From Nemertoderma westbladi (taxonomy: Eukaryota > Xenacoelomorpha > Nemertodermatida > Nemertodermatidae): a DNA stretch of 64,000 nt. The stretch spans positions 46,224-110,223 of the forward strand of contig JAUCBJ010001184.1 in NCBI GenBank assembly GCA_032718475.1, read 5' to 3'. Shown one piece after another: positions 47,386-57,305 of this stretch. Made by a program: the position numbers and the translations under genes. How positions within the stretch are numbered: the stretch's first letter is position 1; every line of letters begins with the position of its first letter. The notes beneath the pieces are model-generated. The model had not been told where the DNA came from. It saw only the letters and a program-made list of their open reading frames with translations, and did no database searches.

Positions 47386-48398
47386 ATAAACAACAACCCG
47401 TGTCAGTAAATACACAACAACCCGTGTCAGTAAATAAACAACAACCAGCGTCAGTAAATAAACAACAACCCGTGTCAGTAAATAAACAACAACCCGTGTC
47501 AGTAAATAAACAACAACCCGTGTCAGTAAATAAACAACAACCAGTGTCAGTAAATAAACAACAACCAGTGTCAGTAAATAAACAACAACCCGTGTCAGTA
47601 AATAAACAACAACCCGTGTCAGTAAATAAACAACAACCAGTGTCAGTAAATAAACAACAACCAGTGTCAGTAAATAAACAACAACCAGTGTCAGTAAATA
47701 AACAACAACCAGTGTCAGTAAATAAACAACAACCAGTGTCAGTAAATAAACAACAACCAGTGTCAGTAAATAAACAACAACCAGTGTCAGTAAATAAACA
47801 ACAACCCGTGTCAGTAAATAAACAACAACCCGTGTCAGTAAATAAACAACAACCAGTGTCAGTAAATAAACAACAACCCGTGTCAGTAAATAAACAACAA
47901 CCAGTGTCAGTAAATAAACAACAACCCGTGTCAGTAAATAAACAACAACCCGTGTCAGTAAATAAACAACAACCCGTGTCAGTAAATAAACAACAACCAG
48001 TGTCAGTAAATAAACAACAACCCGTGTCAGTAAATAAACAACAACCAGCGTCAGTAAATAAACAACAACCCGTGTCAGTAAATAAACAACAACCAGTGTC
48101 AGTAAATAGACAACAACCCGTGTCAGTAAATAAACAACAACCAGTGTCAGTAAATAAACAACAACCCGTGTCAGTAAATAAACAACAACCAGCGTCAGTA
48201 AATAAACAACAACCAGTGTCAGTAAATAAACAACAACCCGTGTCAGTAAATAAACAACAACCAGTGTCAGTAAATAAACAACAACCAGTGTCAGTAAATA
48301 AACAACAACCCGTGTCAGTAAATAAACAACAACCAGTGTCAGTAAATAAACAACAACCCGTGTCAGTAAATAGACAACAACCAGTGTCAGTAAATATA
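47386..48398. repeat. 24-bp minisatellite with several open frames
   Basis: About 42 units of AGTAAATAAACAACAACC + NGNGTC. The variants CCCGTGTC, CCAGTGTC and CCAGCGTC alternate. Because the period is 24 bp, one plus-strand frame (8-residue repeat QPVSVNKQ) and two minus-strand frames stay open for about 340-390 codons. Confidence 0.95.
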
Positions 48399-48473
48399 AA
48401 TACAAATTTATGATGAATAATTATGGAGTAGAGAAATTTTGAAATTAAATTTTCTAAAAATTGAAATGAAATA

Positions 48474-49372
48474 TTCTGTAAATATAAACTCAATGATATT
48501 CTGTAAATATAAACTCAATGATATACTGTAAATATAAACTCAATGATATTCTGTAAATATAAACTCAATGATATTCTGTAAATATAAACTCAATGATATT
48601 CTGTAAATATAAACTCAATGATATTCTGTAAATATAAACTCAATGATATTCTGTAAATATAAACTCAATGATATTCTGTAAATATAAACTCAATGATATT
48701 CTGTAAATATAAACTCAATGATATTCTGTAAATATAAACTCAATGATATTCTGTAAATATAAACTCAATGATATTCTGTAAATATAAACTCAATGATATT
48801 CTGTAAATATAAACTCAATGATATTCTGTAAATATAAACTCAATGATATTCTGTAAATATAAACTCAATGATATTCTGTAAATATAAACTCAATGATATT
48901 CTGTAAATATAAACTCAATGATATTCTGTAAATATAAACTCAATGATATTCTGTAAATATAAACTCAATGATATTCTGTAAATATAAACTCAATGATATT
49001 CTGTAAATATAAACTCAATGATATTCTGTAAATATAAACTCAATGATATTCTGTAAATATAAACTCAATGATATTCTGTAAATATAAACTCAATGATATT
49101 CTGTAAATATAAACTCAATGATATTCTGTAAATATAAACTCAATGATATTCTGTAAATATAAACTCAATGATATTCTGTAAATATAAACTCAATGATATT
49201 CTGTAAATATAAACTCAATGATATTCTGTAAATATAAACTCAATGATATTCTGTAAATATAAACTCAATGATATTCTGTAAATATAAACTCAATGATATT
49301 CTGTAAATATAAACTCAATGATATTCTGTAAATATAAACTCAATGATATTCTGTAAATATAAACTCAACTAT
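48474..49372. repeat. 25-bp minisatellite, almost perfectly homogeneous
   Basis: About 36 units of ATTCTGTAAATATAAACTCA + ATGAT, with a single visible substitution near 48522. The homogeneity suggests very recent expansion or an assembly-sensitive region. Minus strand units contain TTTATATTTACAG, an acceptor-like motif. Confidence 0.96.
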
Positions 49373-49751
49373 TTATGTTTACCGAGAAGCTCAGCTAAGC
49401 TGCTTGTCATAATAAAAATAAATGTGAAATTAATGAATTTCTGATTTAAAAGTTTAACGTTTTCCAATAAACAAATAATTAAATGTGGATTTAGGGAAAA
49501 AGGCACCAAAATACCCCAAAGAACCGATTAAATAAATCCCGCCATAAAATATATAAATATTGAATTTTTACAAAACATTTTTGTCCAAAAAATGAGGTTA
49601 ATTGAAAAGTAAATAAAATATGAAGTTAAATAAATGACCCTTTTTTACACTTAATTCCAAAAGATTTTGTTTGGATTGTTTGTATAAATACGAATAAACG
49701 ATTATACCGGTATTTTTTGGACAAAAATTCCCCCAAGTGGGCGGGTTCGGG
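49373..49751. other. 3' flank of the kinesin light chain gene
   Basis: AT-rich. It should hold the KLC 3' UTR, but no clear minus-strand AATAAA was found near the stop. Confidence 0.4.
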
Positions 49752-51518
49752 TTATATTTCCTTGATGCGATGCCGATTGTGCATGGGTTGGAGTTGGTAG
49801 GTCTGATCGTTGGTCTGTCCGGTGAGAACCGACAACGAGGAGGCCCGCTTCATCGCCCCGGACGGCGGCGGGGGCGTCAACTCGCTACTCCCTCGCAACG
49901 CCTTCACCAACTTCCGGCTGCTCGTCTGTATCGACTGGCGGAGTTTCGTGAAACTCCCGCTGTGCTGCATGCGGCCGTCCCCGGAGCCGTGCCACTCCGC
50001 CACCCGCTCCCCTGCGGCGTCGTACGCCACCCGCTCCCCAGCGGCGTCGTACGCCACCCCCGGCCCCTCCCGTTGCCGCCTGGCCCTCCCGGACAGCGGC
50101 AGCTCCCCGCCGCAACTCAGCACCTCCTGTATCCGGGAGGCCCGAACCCCATCCAACGTGTTTTTCCGCGCCCGAGTCGCGCAGTCCTCAAGGATATCTG
50201 CCGCATCGAACTTACCTTGTCGGCGATACAAAGCGCCGAGATTCCTTAGCGTCATGGAGACCGTGGGGAGATCCACCCGGTTGGACTTGTACCAGGCGCC
50301 ATTGGGCTCGGAATCCAGACTGGCCGGACGGACGACCACACCGGAATCCGAGTCCATCGCCCGCAGGAGGACCTGCTTGTACAGCTGCTCCGCCGCGTTC
50401 AACTTACCCTGTTTCAGATACGCGGAAGCCAAATTATTCTTCGTTTTCGCCACATTAGGATCATTGGGTCCCAACTTACTCAGGTAAATATCCAAAGCCT
50501 TTCCGTAGTATATCTCCACCTCGTCGTACTTACCCTGGTTCTGACACAACAACGCCAGGTTATTCAGCTGTTTGGCAACGTCCGGATGATCGGCTCCTAA
50601 CATTCGCTCCCGTATCTCCAATGCTCGCTTACACAAGGGCTCCGCGTCCCGGTACCGACCCCGCTTACCGTAGAGAACCGCTAGGTTGTTGAGGGTCGCC
50701 GCTACTGCAGGGTGATCCCTGCCTAACGTCGACTCCCTGATCGCCAAGGCGTCGTTCAGTAGCGCGGCAGCCTCTTTATACTTACACTGATCGCGGTAAA
50801 CCAAGGCCAATATGTTGAGCATGGTGGCCACATCTGGGTGGTCCCGTCCCGAGTTCCGTTCGAGGTCCTCCAGCGCTTGTTTACACAGCGGGACGGCGAC
50901 CTCGTAACGACCTTCAGACGCGTACTGTATGACGAGGTTGTGGAGGGTTCGCAGTCTAGCGGGGACCTCCACCCCGGTACCGGTACCCGCGGAGACCACC
51001 GACTGCTTATCCTCACCTCCGGTTTCCTCCTCCTCGCCGAATCCCAGATCCAATTCGTTTATTATCGCCTCCGGAGTGTCCTCCTCGTGGGTTACCTTGG
51101 CGACGTACTCCGGGTCTTCCAGACGACGCATATCGAGTTGATGTTTGAATTGTTTGTGTTCTTCCTCCAGTTGCACCACGATTAGTTCGCTGCTCTGGAG
51201 TTTCTGCTGGGTCGTGGTTAACTCTTCCCGTAGCCAAGTATTCTCCTGACACAGCCGTTTAACCTGCGAACGGAGTTTCAACTTCTCTCCTTCTAAGTGC
51301 GTCGTATAGTTGATCATCGTTATTAGAACTTGGGCGTCAGATATTCCGCATTCTAACAGGTCCAGCGTCTTTACAACATTTTCGTTTTTGTCCTGCTCCG
51401 CTGCGCTTTCGCTGCCGCTAGACGATTTATCTAATCGCGAATCGGTTTTTAGACAACCGAATTCGGATTTTAACTGCTGTAATCCTTCGACGACGGTCTT
51501 CGTATTGGATATTAAATC
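49752..51518 (-). CDS. KLC: kinesin light chain, single open frame, N-terminus incomplete
   Basis: Cargo-binding light chain of kinesin-1. The open frame runs from 51518 to the stop at 49752. An internal ATG at 51317 gives 521 residues, but 67 further upstream codons are clearly KLC ([31 protein letters not shown]). Coiled coil that binds the heavy chain: [20 protein letters not shown] and following heptads to about residue 65 (numbered from the 51317 Met). Six TPRs span about 121-385, with the diagnostic [34 protein letters not shown] and [20 protein letters not shown]. The tail has [10 protein letters not shown]. An in-frame TAA (51521-51519) precedes the frame, so the first residues come from an unseen exon or a one-base frame break. 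No intron anywhere and high GC for its surroundings, so it may be a retrocopy. Confidence 0.92.
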   Translation of the reverse strand, partial: DLISNTKTVVEGLQQLKSEFGCLKTDSRLDKSSSGSESAAEQDKNENVVKTLDLLECGISDAQVLITMINYTTHLEGEKLKLRSQVKRLCQENTWLREELTTTQQKLQSSELIVVQLEEEHKQFKHQLDMRRLEDPEYVAKVTHEEDTPEAIINELDLGFGEEEETGGEDKQSVVSAGTGTGVEVPARLRTLHNLVIQYASEGRYEVAVPLCKQALEDLERNSGRDHPDVATMLNILALVYRDQCKYKEAAALLNDALAIRESTLGRDHPAVAATLNNLAVLYGKRGRYRDAEPLCKRALEIRERMLGADHPDVAKQLNNLALLCQNQGKYDEVEIYYGKALDIYLSKLGPNDPNVAKTKNNLASAYLKQGKLNAAEQLYKQVLLRAMDSDSGVVVRPASLDSEPNGAWYKSNRVDLPTVSMTLRNLGALYRRQGKFDAADILEDCATRARKNTLDGVRASRIQEVLSCGGELPLSGRARRQREGPGVAYDAAGERVAYDAAGERVAEWHGSGDGRMQHSGSFTKLRQSIQTSSRKLVKALRGSSELTPPPPSGAMKRASSLSVLTGQTNDQTYQLQPMHNRHRIKEI

Positions 51519-51893
51519 TTAATTTAGCCGATTTACTTGGGGATGTTAGAGTTTCTGGTAAACCCATCATTCGGCATTCGGTGATATTTTGTACAGTATG
51601 ATGATTTTCAAGTTTCCTTTACCGGAACCTGTTTTTATACTGTTAGGGTGTAATATAAGTTTCCAGTTTCAATCAAATAATTAATACATGTAATAATGTA
51701 TTACTGTATTACCGGTAGAGCGGTAGGCCTATTAAAGTTAGATCAGTAGATTAGGAGGTCCTGCAGCTGCAGTCCTGTCATAAACTCATAGCAGCATAGT
51801 ATTGCTGTAATAGCAGTACTACAGCGCAGTAGGCTAGGTGGAAGGAGGAAAACGCCACAAGGAATAAGGGTGAGTACAAAACGGAGACCGGAG
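51519..51893. other. 5' flank of KLC
   Basis: Two adjacent ATGs at 51570-51565 (minus) open a frame (MMGLPETLTSPSKSAKL) that abuts the KLC frame but is out of register by one base at 51519. No convincing splice acceptor. Otherwise no gene. Confidence 0.5.
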
Positions 51894-52180
51894 ATGGGAG
51901 ACCAGTACAAAAGGGAGACCGGGGATGGGAGACCAGTACAAAAGGGAGACCCCCCAAGTACAAAAGGGAGACCCCCCAAGTACAAAAGGGAGACCCCCCA
52001 AGTACAAAAGGGAGACCCCCCAAGTACAAAAGGGAGACACCCCAAGTACAAAAGGGAGACCCCCAAAGGGAGACCCCCAAGTACAAAGGGAGACCCCCAC
52101 CCCCCCCCCAAGTACGAAAGGGAGACCCCCCCCCCCCCCACCCCCAAGTACAAAAGGGAGACCCCCCCCCCCCCACCCAG
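51894..52180. repeat. ~22-bp C-rich minisatellite
   Basis: About 12 units of CAAGTACAAAAGGGAGACCC with variable C-tracts of 4 to 13. Strong strand asymmetry. Confidence 0.93.
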
Positions 52181-52184
52181 TGAA

Positions 52185-52420
52185 AAGTGCGCAAGCGTAT
52201 CGCAAGCGTGCAACGCAGGCGTATCTCATGTGATTCCCAAGTGTTATGGCCCGACCTTTACGCAAGCGACCTACTTGCGTTAAGCCGCATAGATATCGCA
52301 ACAACGTGCGTTAAGTCACATAAATATCGCAACAACTTGCGTTCAGTCGCATAAAACACACATGCGATTCACTTGCGACTTTCAAGCGTGATGACGCATA
52401 AATATCACAAAAATCTACTG
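52185..52420. repeat. short imperfect repeats (GCGT/CGCAAG type)
   Basis: Imperfect copies of CATAAATATCGCAACAACTT + GCGTTCAGTCG, about 36 bp period, 3-4 copies, preceded by CGCAAGCG motifs. Confidence 0.6.
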
Positions 52421-52555
52421 GTTGTGATTTTTGTGTAATATATTGAGACCTTGTGAAAGAAAATATGATACAGTAGTTTATTATTCCACTACTGTTTGAT
52501 GCTATGGGCTTCCATATCATCTGCCTACTGTACTTACAGTACCTTACATTACATT

Positions 52556-52625
52556 ACACGTTCGTGGGGCCTTCGCGCAGCACGAGGCCCAGTTATGAGA
52601 TACAAATTAAAATTGTGCGACTGTG
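52556..52625 (-). repeat. dispersed ~70-bp repeat, copy 2
   Basis: Reverse complement of the repeat at 32966-33034, with few mismatches. The two copies bracket 19.5 kb in opposite orientation. Confidence 0.7.
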
Positions 52626-54117
52626 TAAAAGCTTTTGTGGGATAACTGATTCGTTTGCCTTGCTAACCAGTTCCCCCCAGGCGCTGGAATACTCTAAAAA
52701 GGTATCTATAACTAGAATAGTGCAAGCTACCGGCTGATTGGCTGATTTGCTGTGCGAAGGGATCTGGGCTACGTTTGATCGTCCAACCAGCTTGGGAAGG
52801 TTGCCCCACAGCCCTGCTTTCTGTATCTGCCAATAGGATTTGAGTTGGTTTTGATTTCGACCTATCACAGATCTACTGAACTGAATTTTCCTATCTGTAT
52901 GCTCATTCTCTGTGGTGGGTGGAAGCCTTTGTAAATAAGGTTATTCTTATCAGTTTTTAGTGTTGTTGGTGATTCTAAGCCAGGAAGAACGGCTCCGGAA
53001 TCGCTTGTTTTCAGACTTTATAAGAAACATTAGTAGGCTTAAGATTATAGAGCGTATAACTGTTATCACTTCATATCATCTCTATACTTAACCACGAATC
53101 ATAATACAATACATATTTACATATCTTAACCTACCGTCTTACTGCTTTTATGGTTTGTAATTATTTGTGTCAGTTAATTGGATGTTATTAGTTGAAGAAT
53201 ATCGTCAAATAACCCGAATTTCCCAATTTTCTTGATACACTACAGGTTAGAGAGACAGTTTACATACAACGATTGCGACTTATATTATAGTGGTTTGTAG
53301 TGAATATAATGCTATTTGGTAGCCACTACTTGAGTCAAGTGCTATTCTCTTTATACGTGATCAAAGTCAGTGACTGTCGGCAAACCAGTGAGCAGTATTG
53401 TGCGGTACCGGTAGTGTGTATGATTGTGATTGAGACTGATAACTAAGCATCTCCTAAAGAATGCGTCTCATACGTGAAATCTAAGCCATATCGTTGTGTT
53501 TGGTGTAAGTCATAACTTTGTTTACATAGATAGAGCGCCACGTCCTAAAGGAACTGCTAATATTTCCCGAAAGTGAATAATATTTGCCAGAGATTATACA
53601 TTAGTGATCAATCGAATAATACAAGTAGGCTTCACTGCAATAAATCTAAGCCCTCAGAATCCAGCCCCCCGGGTATATCCAGCGGGTGAATGGACGCGCA
53701 CTAGGCTGGCTTCGGCTAATGTTGTGTTTATTTTGTATTAAATCTTGTCATCTTATAAAGTCAATTTACCAACTAAAGACATATAAATTTTGGCAGGTTA
53801 AACTGCTAAAGGTCTCCAAAAGCGCGTACAATAACAGTTATTGATCTTATTGCAGTAAGCAATAAGGTTGCTAAGTACCGGTCTATCGGTAAACCTGAAC
53901 CGGTACTTCTGTAGGTCACTAGGCCCAACTGTCATAACCAGTACTGTTGTATAAGTACATTAGTATTATTCGATTTTGATTATAGTATACCGGTAGGTCT
54001 TAGTACTGAATCGGGGACTGCAGCCCTGATTTTTTATTGAGATTCTACTTATTTCTGTCGGTTTTATTTCCTAGTAAGTTAATATTGAGCTGAAGACGTG
54101 TAAGTCTGCTCAGATTG
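52626..54117. other. unique DNA, possibly the 5' LTR/leader of the BEL element
   Basis: No gene. Rich in CCGGTA motifs. It may include the left LTR of the element downstream, but no matching right LTR is visible to set its limits. Confidence 0.35.
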
Positions 54118-54695
54118 TTCAGATCATTGTAGGCTGGACTGTTGTCTGACTGTTGTTAGGCTTGAAGATTACAGCGTGTGTAGAGTAAGTCTGATAAAGT
54201 GCCAGTTAGTAAGTTGGGGCAACTCGTAGTTGTAAGGTCAACCCCCTCTTAAAGAATAAGTCGTACTACCGTATTAGCACGCATACTAACTAACAATCTC
54301 GGAATCTGCATATACTGTGGTTTATTTAGGCTTGATAGTAGTCCGTCAGCGTTTATCCTGTATTGTTTGTATAGTCTGTTCAGGTACCGTAATATTATTC
54401 AGATATTTTGTAGGCTGGATTGTTGTCTGGCTGTTGTTGGGTCTGAAGGAATTGCTGCGTGTGTAGAGTAAGTCTGATAAAGTGCCGGTTAGTAAGTTGG
54501 GGCAACTCGTAGTTGTAAGGTCAACCCCCTGCTAAAGAATAAGTCGTACTACCGTGTTAGCACGCATACTAACTAACAATTTTGGAATCTGCACATACTG
54601 TAGTTTGTTTAGGCTTGATAGTAGTCTGCCAGCATTTAGTTTGTATTTTATTTGAGTATTCTGTACGGGTAGCGTAATATTTATTATTCAGAGTT
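54118..54695 (+). repeat. ~281-bp tandem duplication in the BEL leader
   Basis: Copy A about 54118-54400, copy B about 54400-54695, offset 281 bp. They share GTGTAGAGTAAGTCTGATAA, AGTAAGTTGGGGCAACTCGT, GGTCAACCCCCT and GCACGCATACTAACTAACAA, at about 90% identity. Possibly a regulatory or packaging segment in the LTR/leader. Confidence 0.85.
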
Positions 54696-55556
54696 TATGC
54701 GATTACTCGCAACATTCATGTCCCCAAGTTTATTCCTACAGTAATTGTGTTTGTTATACATACCGTTATAGTTAAATTAACCCCGGTACTACACGGGCTG
54801 CTTGGCGTAGGTAAAGACTGGTGACTTTGTGCCCCGGTCACTCCAGCAGATGCTGTGGTTCTTTTAACTGTTCAAGTATATTTAACTGCCGGTTATTTGT
54901 TTTACAAGTACTTGTACCTAATTTAGGGTTTAGTGTACAGTGCTTTCCGAAAGTAATTAGTGTAGGCATTATATTTGTGTTGTAAAGTGGTTGATAGGCA
55001 CGTTCGTTCTATTAACCTCTAGGTAGGAACACTCCGTGATACATAACGTAGTACCTATAGCGATACGGCTGTAGGTCGTCAGGCGGTGGTATTTTCCTAT
55101 CTGGACAACGCAGTATATTTACTTCTGCTTATTATTTTCAAATACCGTAGTATCCTATCCATTGTAATAACCAGAAGTTCTAACCCTTTGTTAGACTGGT
55201 TCGTAGTTTCCCTGTTAAATTGCCCTAAAAAATTTCGTACGTATAGTTTTTTCGTGTGTTTATTAGAGATTGTAATCTCAACAATATTGTAAGTAATTAA
55301 TAGATAAGTAACGTAGGCCAGTAGAATTATTCGTTTTAGTGTCCAATAAGTAACACTTCACTGAGAGCGCACAGCTTCTGTGTAGTGATTATTCCCAGAA
55401 ATAGTAACATCTATTTCAGTATTGTAACAAAACCCTTATCAGGGTATATATATATATATTATAAATCAACTTAAAAGATTTATAAATCAGTAGAATTTTC
55501 CCGGACTCGGATTCCCGTTAGATTTGTCAGAAGCTACTTGGGAAGACATATACCGG
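54696..55556. other. BEL leader before the first ORF
   Basis: Non-coding. A (TA)n tract at 55446-55462. No primer binding site could be assigned with confidence. Confidence 0.4.
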
Positions 55557-56390
55557 ATGGGAGTGACTAAAGATACTATGGATCCAGCTGTTTGGAAGAG
55601 GTCGGCAGCAGGATATGTGCAGGGATTCTTCGGCTCTTTAGAGAGACTAGAAGAACAACTGTTTCGACAACCAAAAGGACCTCAAGAGCAGGAAGAGCTG
55701 CTTTATCAAGTACGTGAAAGAACCTTACGCATTAGACTGATCCTATCGGCCTTTGAGGAAACTTCCAAAAGAAGGCAGGACACGTCTCTGCAAGTTGCTG
55801 TCAAGACTTGGTTCCAGCGGGTAGGACTCAAAGTTCAAGAAACAGCCCGGTGGAAATCCCGGTTGGCTGAGCGACCAACCTACGAAGAATCAACCGATGC
55901 CACCTTTTCTCAAGTGGAAAGTGAAGTGACAGCAGAGAGACCGCGACCGAGAGACGACATTGATATCTATCTGTCAGACTATCAGAGATTCCTAGGAGAC
56001 GAGGAGTTGAGAAGACGGCTGGCTGGACTTTCCCCTAATAGTGAAGGAACCAAGCATGTGTTGGACGCAATTGATACTGAAATGTTAGCTGCAAACCAAG
56101 CTAAATTCGATGAACAACTCCGCATCGCTAGAGCCCAGGAAGAACAAGTCAAGAAAAAACAGATAGAGGACCGAAAGGCAGAAGCAGCGGCAAAAGCGGC
56201 AGCGGCAGTGGAAGCGGCAAAAAGGGCAGTGGAGGTAGAAGCAAAAAGAAAGGAGGCAGAAGCAGAAAGAAAGGCAGCAGAGGCAGAGGCAGAGGCAGAA
56301 AGAGAAGCGGCAGTGGCAGAGGCAGAAAGAAAGCGGCGGAGGCATTGGCAGAAGCAGAAAGGAGAGCGTCTGATGAGATCACCCAGCTAG
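55557..56390 (+). CDS. BEL first ORF, part 1 (unrecognised, coiled-coil rich)
   Basis: The first ATG at 55557 starts MGVTKDTMDPAVWKRSAAG. Residues 1-190 are mixed and charged with no domain I recognise. About 215-265 are an Ala/Glu/Lys/Arg run (AEAERKAAEAEAEAE) encoded by near-repeats of GAGGCAGAAAGAAAGGC, predicted coiled coil. At about 56325 the unit lacks one G compared with the preceding copies, and the frame leaves the homologous path and stops at 56388. The continuation is in the next entry. BEL elements usually begin directly with a DUF1759 gag, so an extra upstream ORF is unusual. Confidence 0.6.
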   Translation: MGVTKDTMDPAVWKRSAAGYVQGFFGSLERLEEQLFRQPKGPQEQEELLYQVRERTLRIRLILSAFEETSKRRQDTSLQVAVKTWFQRVGLKVQETARWKSRLAERPTYEESTDATFSQVESEVTAERPRPRDDIDIYLSDYQRFLGDEELRRRLAGLSPNSEGTKHVLDAIDTEMLAANQAKFDEQLRIARAQEEQVKKKQIEDRKAEAAAKAAAAVEAAKRAVEVEAKRKEAEAERKAAEAEAEAEREAAVAEAERKRRRHWQKQKGERLMRSPS

Positions 56391-57139
56391 CGTTGGAAAA
56401 TATTCAGGGAAGTCAAGATAGTATAAATAAACGGTTAACGGATAGTAGAATGCAGATGATGAGTCGATCTACTTCCAAGCGCCAAGGTTATACATCATCG
56501 GAGGAAGGAGACACCACCGACCCTGAAGGTGGAGGAAATAGATCTCGTCTGAGTAGGCGTAAAAGAACGTCTCCCCGTCAGAAATTGCCTGATTTACCTC
56601 CAGCTGTTAGAAGACAACTAGCTAGCACAGCCGTAGCGAGTATAGAACACACAGACCGAATTGTTACTGTAAGTAGACTCCCTACTATAACAGATGAGCC
56701 TGAAATAATTAGGCCTGTTCTCGAAGCCACCACTTCGGTGCTAGAGACACCTGTATTCCAGGGAGCAACCTCTAAATTCCCTTTACACAGCACGAAACTA
56801 TCAGTGCCTAGTAGAACAGCCCCTGAAATGGTTCCTGTCATGGACTCCGAGCGTATGGATTGGTCGCCCGTAGTCCCTCGCCCGCCCGCCACAACGTTGG
56901 CGACTCCCGCTTCGGCGGTCGAGTGGGTGGAGGAGGGACGGAAGGGGATGAATGTCCTGCTCGGACAGATGCAGGAGACGGTCCACCAGTTCAGGGGAAC
57001 TGTCAGGGAAAGTAGGTTAGAGCTACAAGAAGTGCAGCAAAGTATCGCGTTAGAACGCGATAAATTAGTAAATGTAAAAAGGGGCATACCAACACCCCCT
57101 GTAACAATGTGTCAATCTGTTAGGCCTGAAGTATTTTAA
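56340..57139 (+). pseudogene. BEL first ORF, part 2 (after a one-base frame change)
   Basis: Continues the Ala/Glu coiled coil (ALAEAERRASDEITQLAL) and then about 240 residues of low-complexity, Pro/Ser/Thr-rich sequence with a basic stretch (SRLSRRKRTSPRQK). A second predicted helix ends it (RESRLELQEVQQSIALERDK). Stop at 57137. Unrecognised, possibly a structural (gag-type) protein. Separated from part 1 by a deletion, a sequencing error or, less likely, programmed frameshifting. Confidence 0.55.
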
Positions 57140-57305
57140 TGCGCAAGGTGTGGAGCCTACACGCATCTATACTGCTAGCGAAGTAGAAACTCCTATAGCA
57201 AACCCTATTAAGGGTGATTATAAACCTGTTTGTAATGATATTCCCTATAGACCTGATAATAATCCGAGAAATTTATATACCGATAATTCGATATTAAATA
57301 ACACG

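Noticed and set aside
43041-49372. Possible CRISPR-like arrays
   Set aside because: Head-to-tail repeats with no unique spacers in a eukaryotic genome; these are minisatellites.
56085-56382. Leu/Phe/Cys-rich minus-strand ORFs resembling membrane proteins
   Set aside because: Reverse complement of the Ala/Glu repeat of the BEL first ORF.
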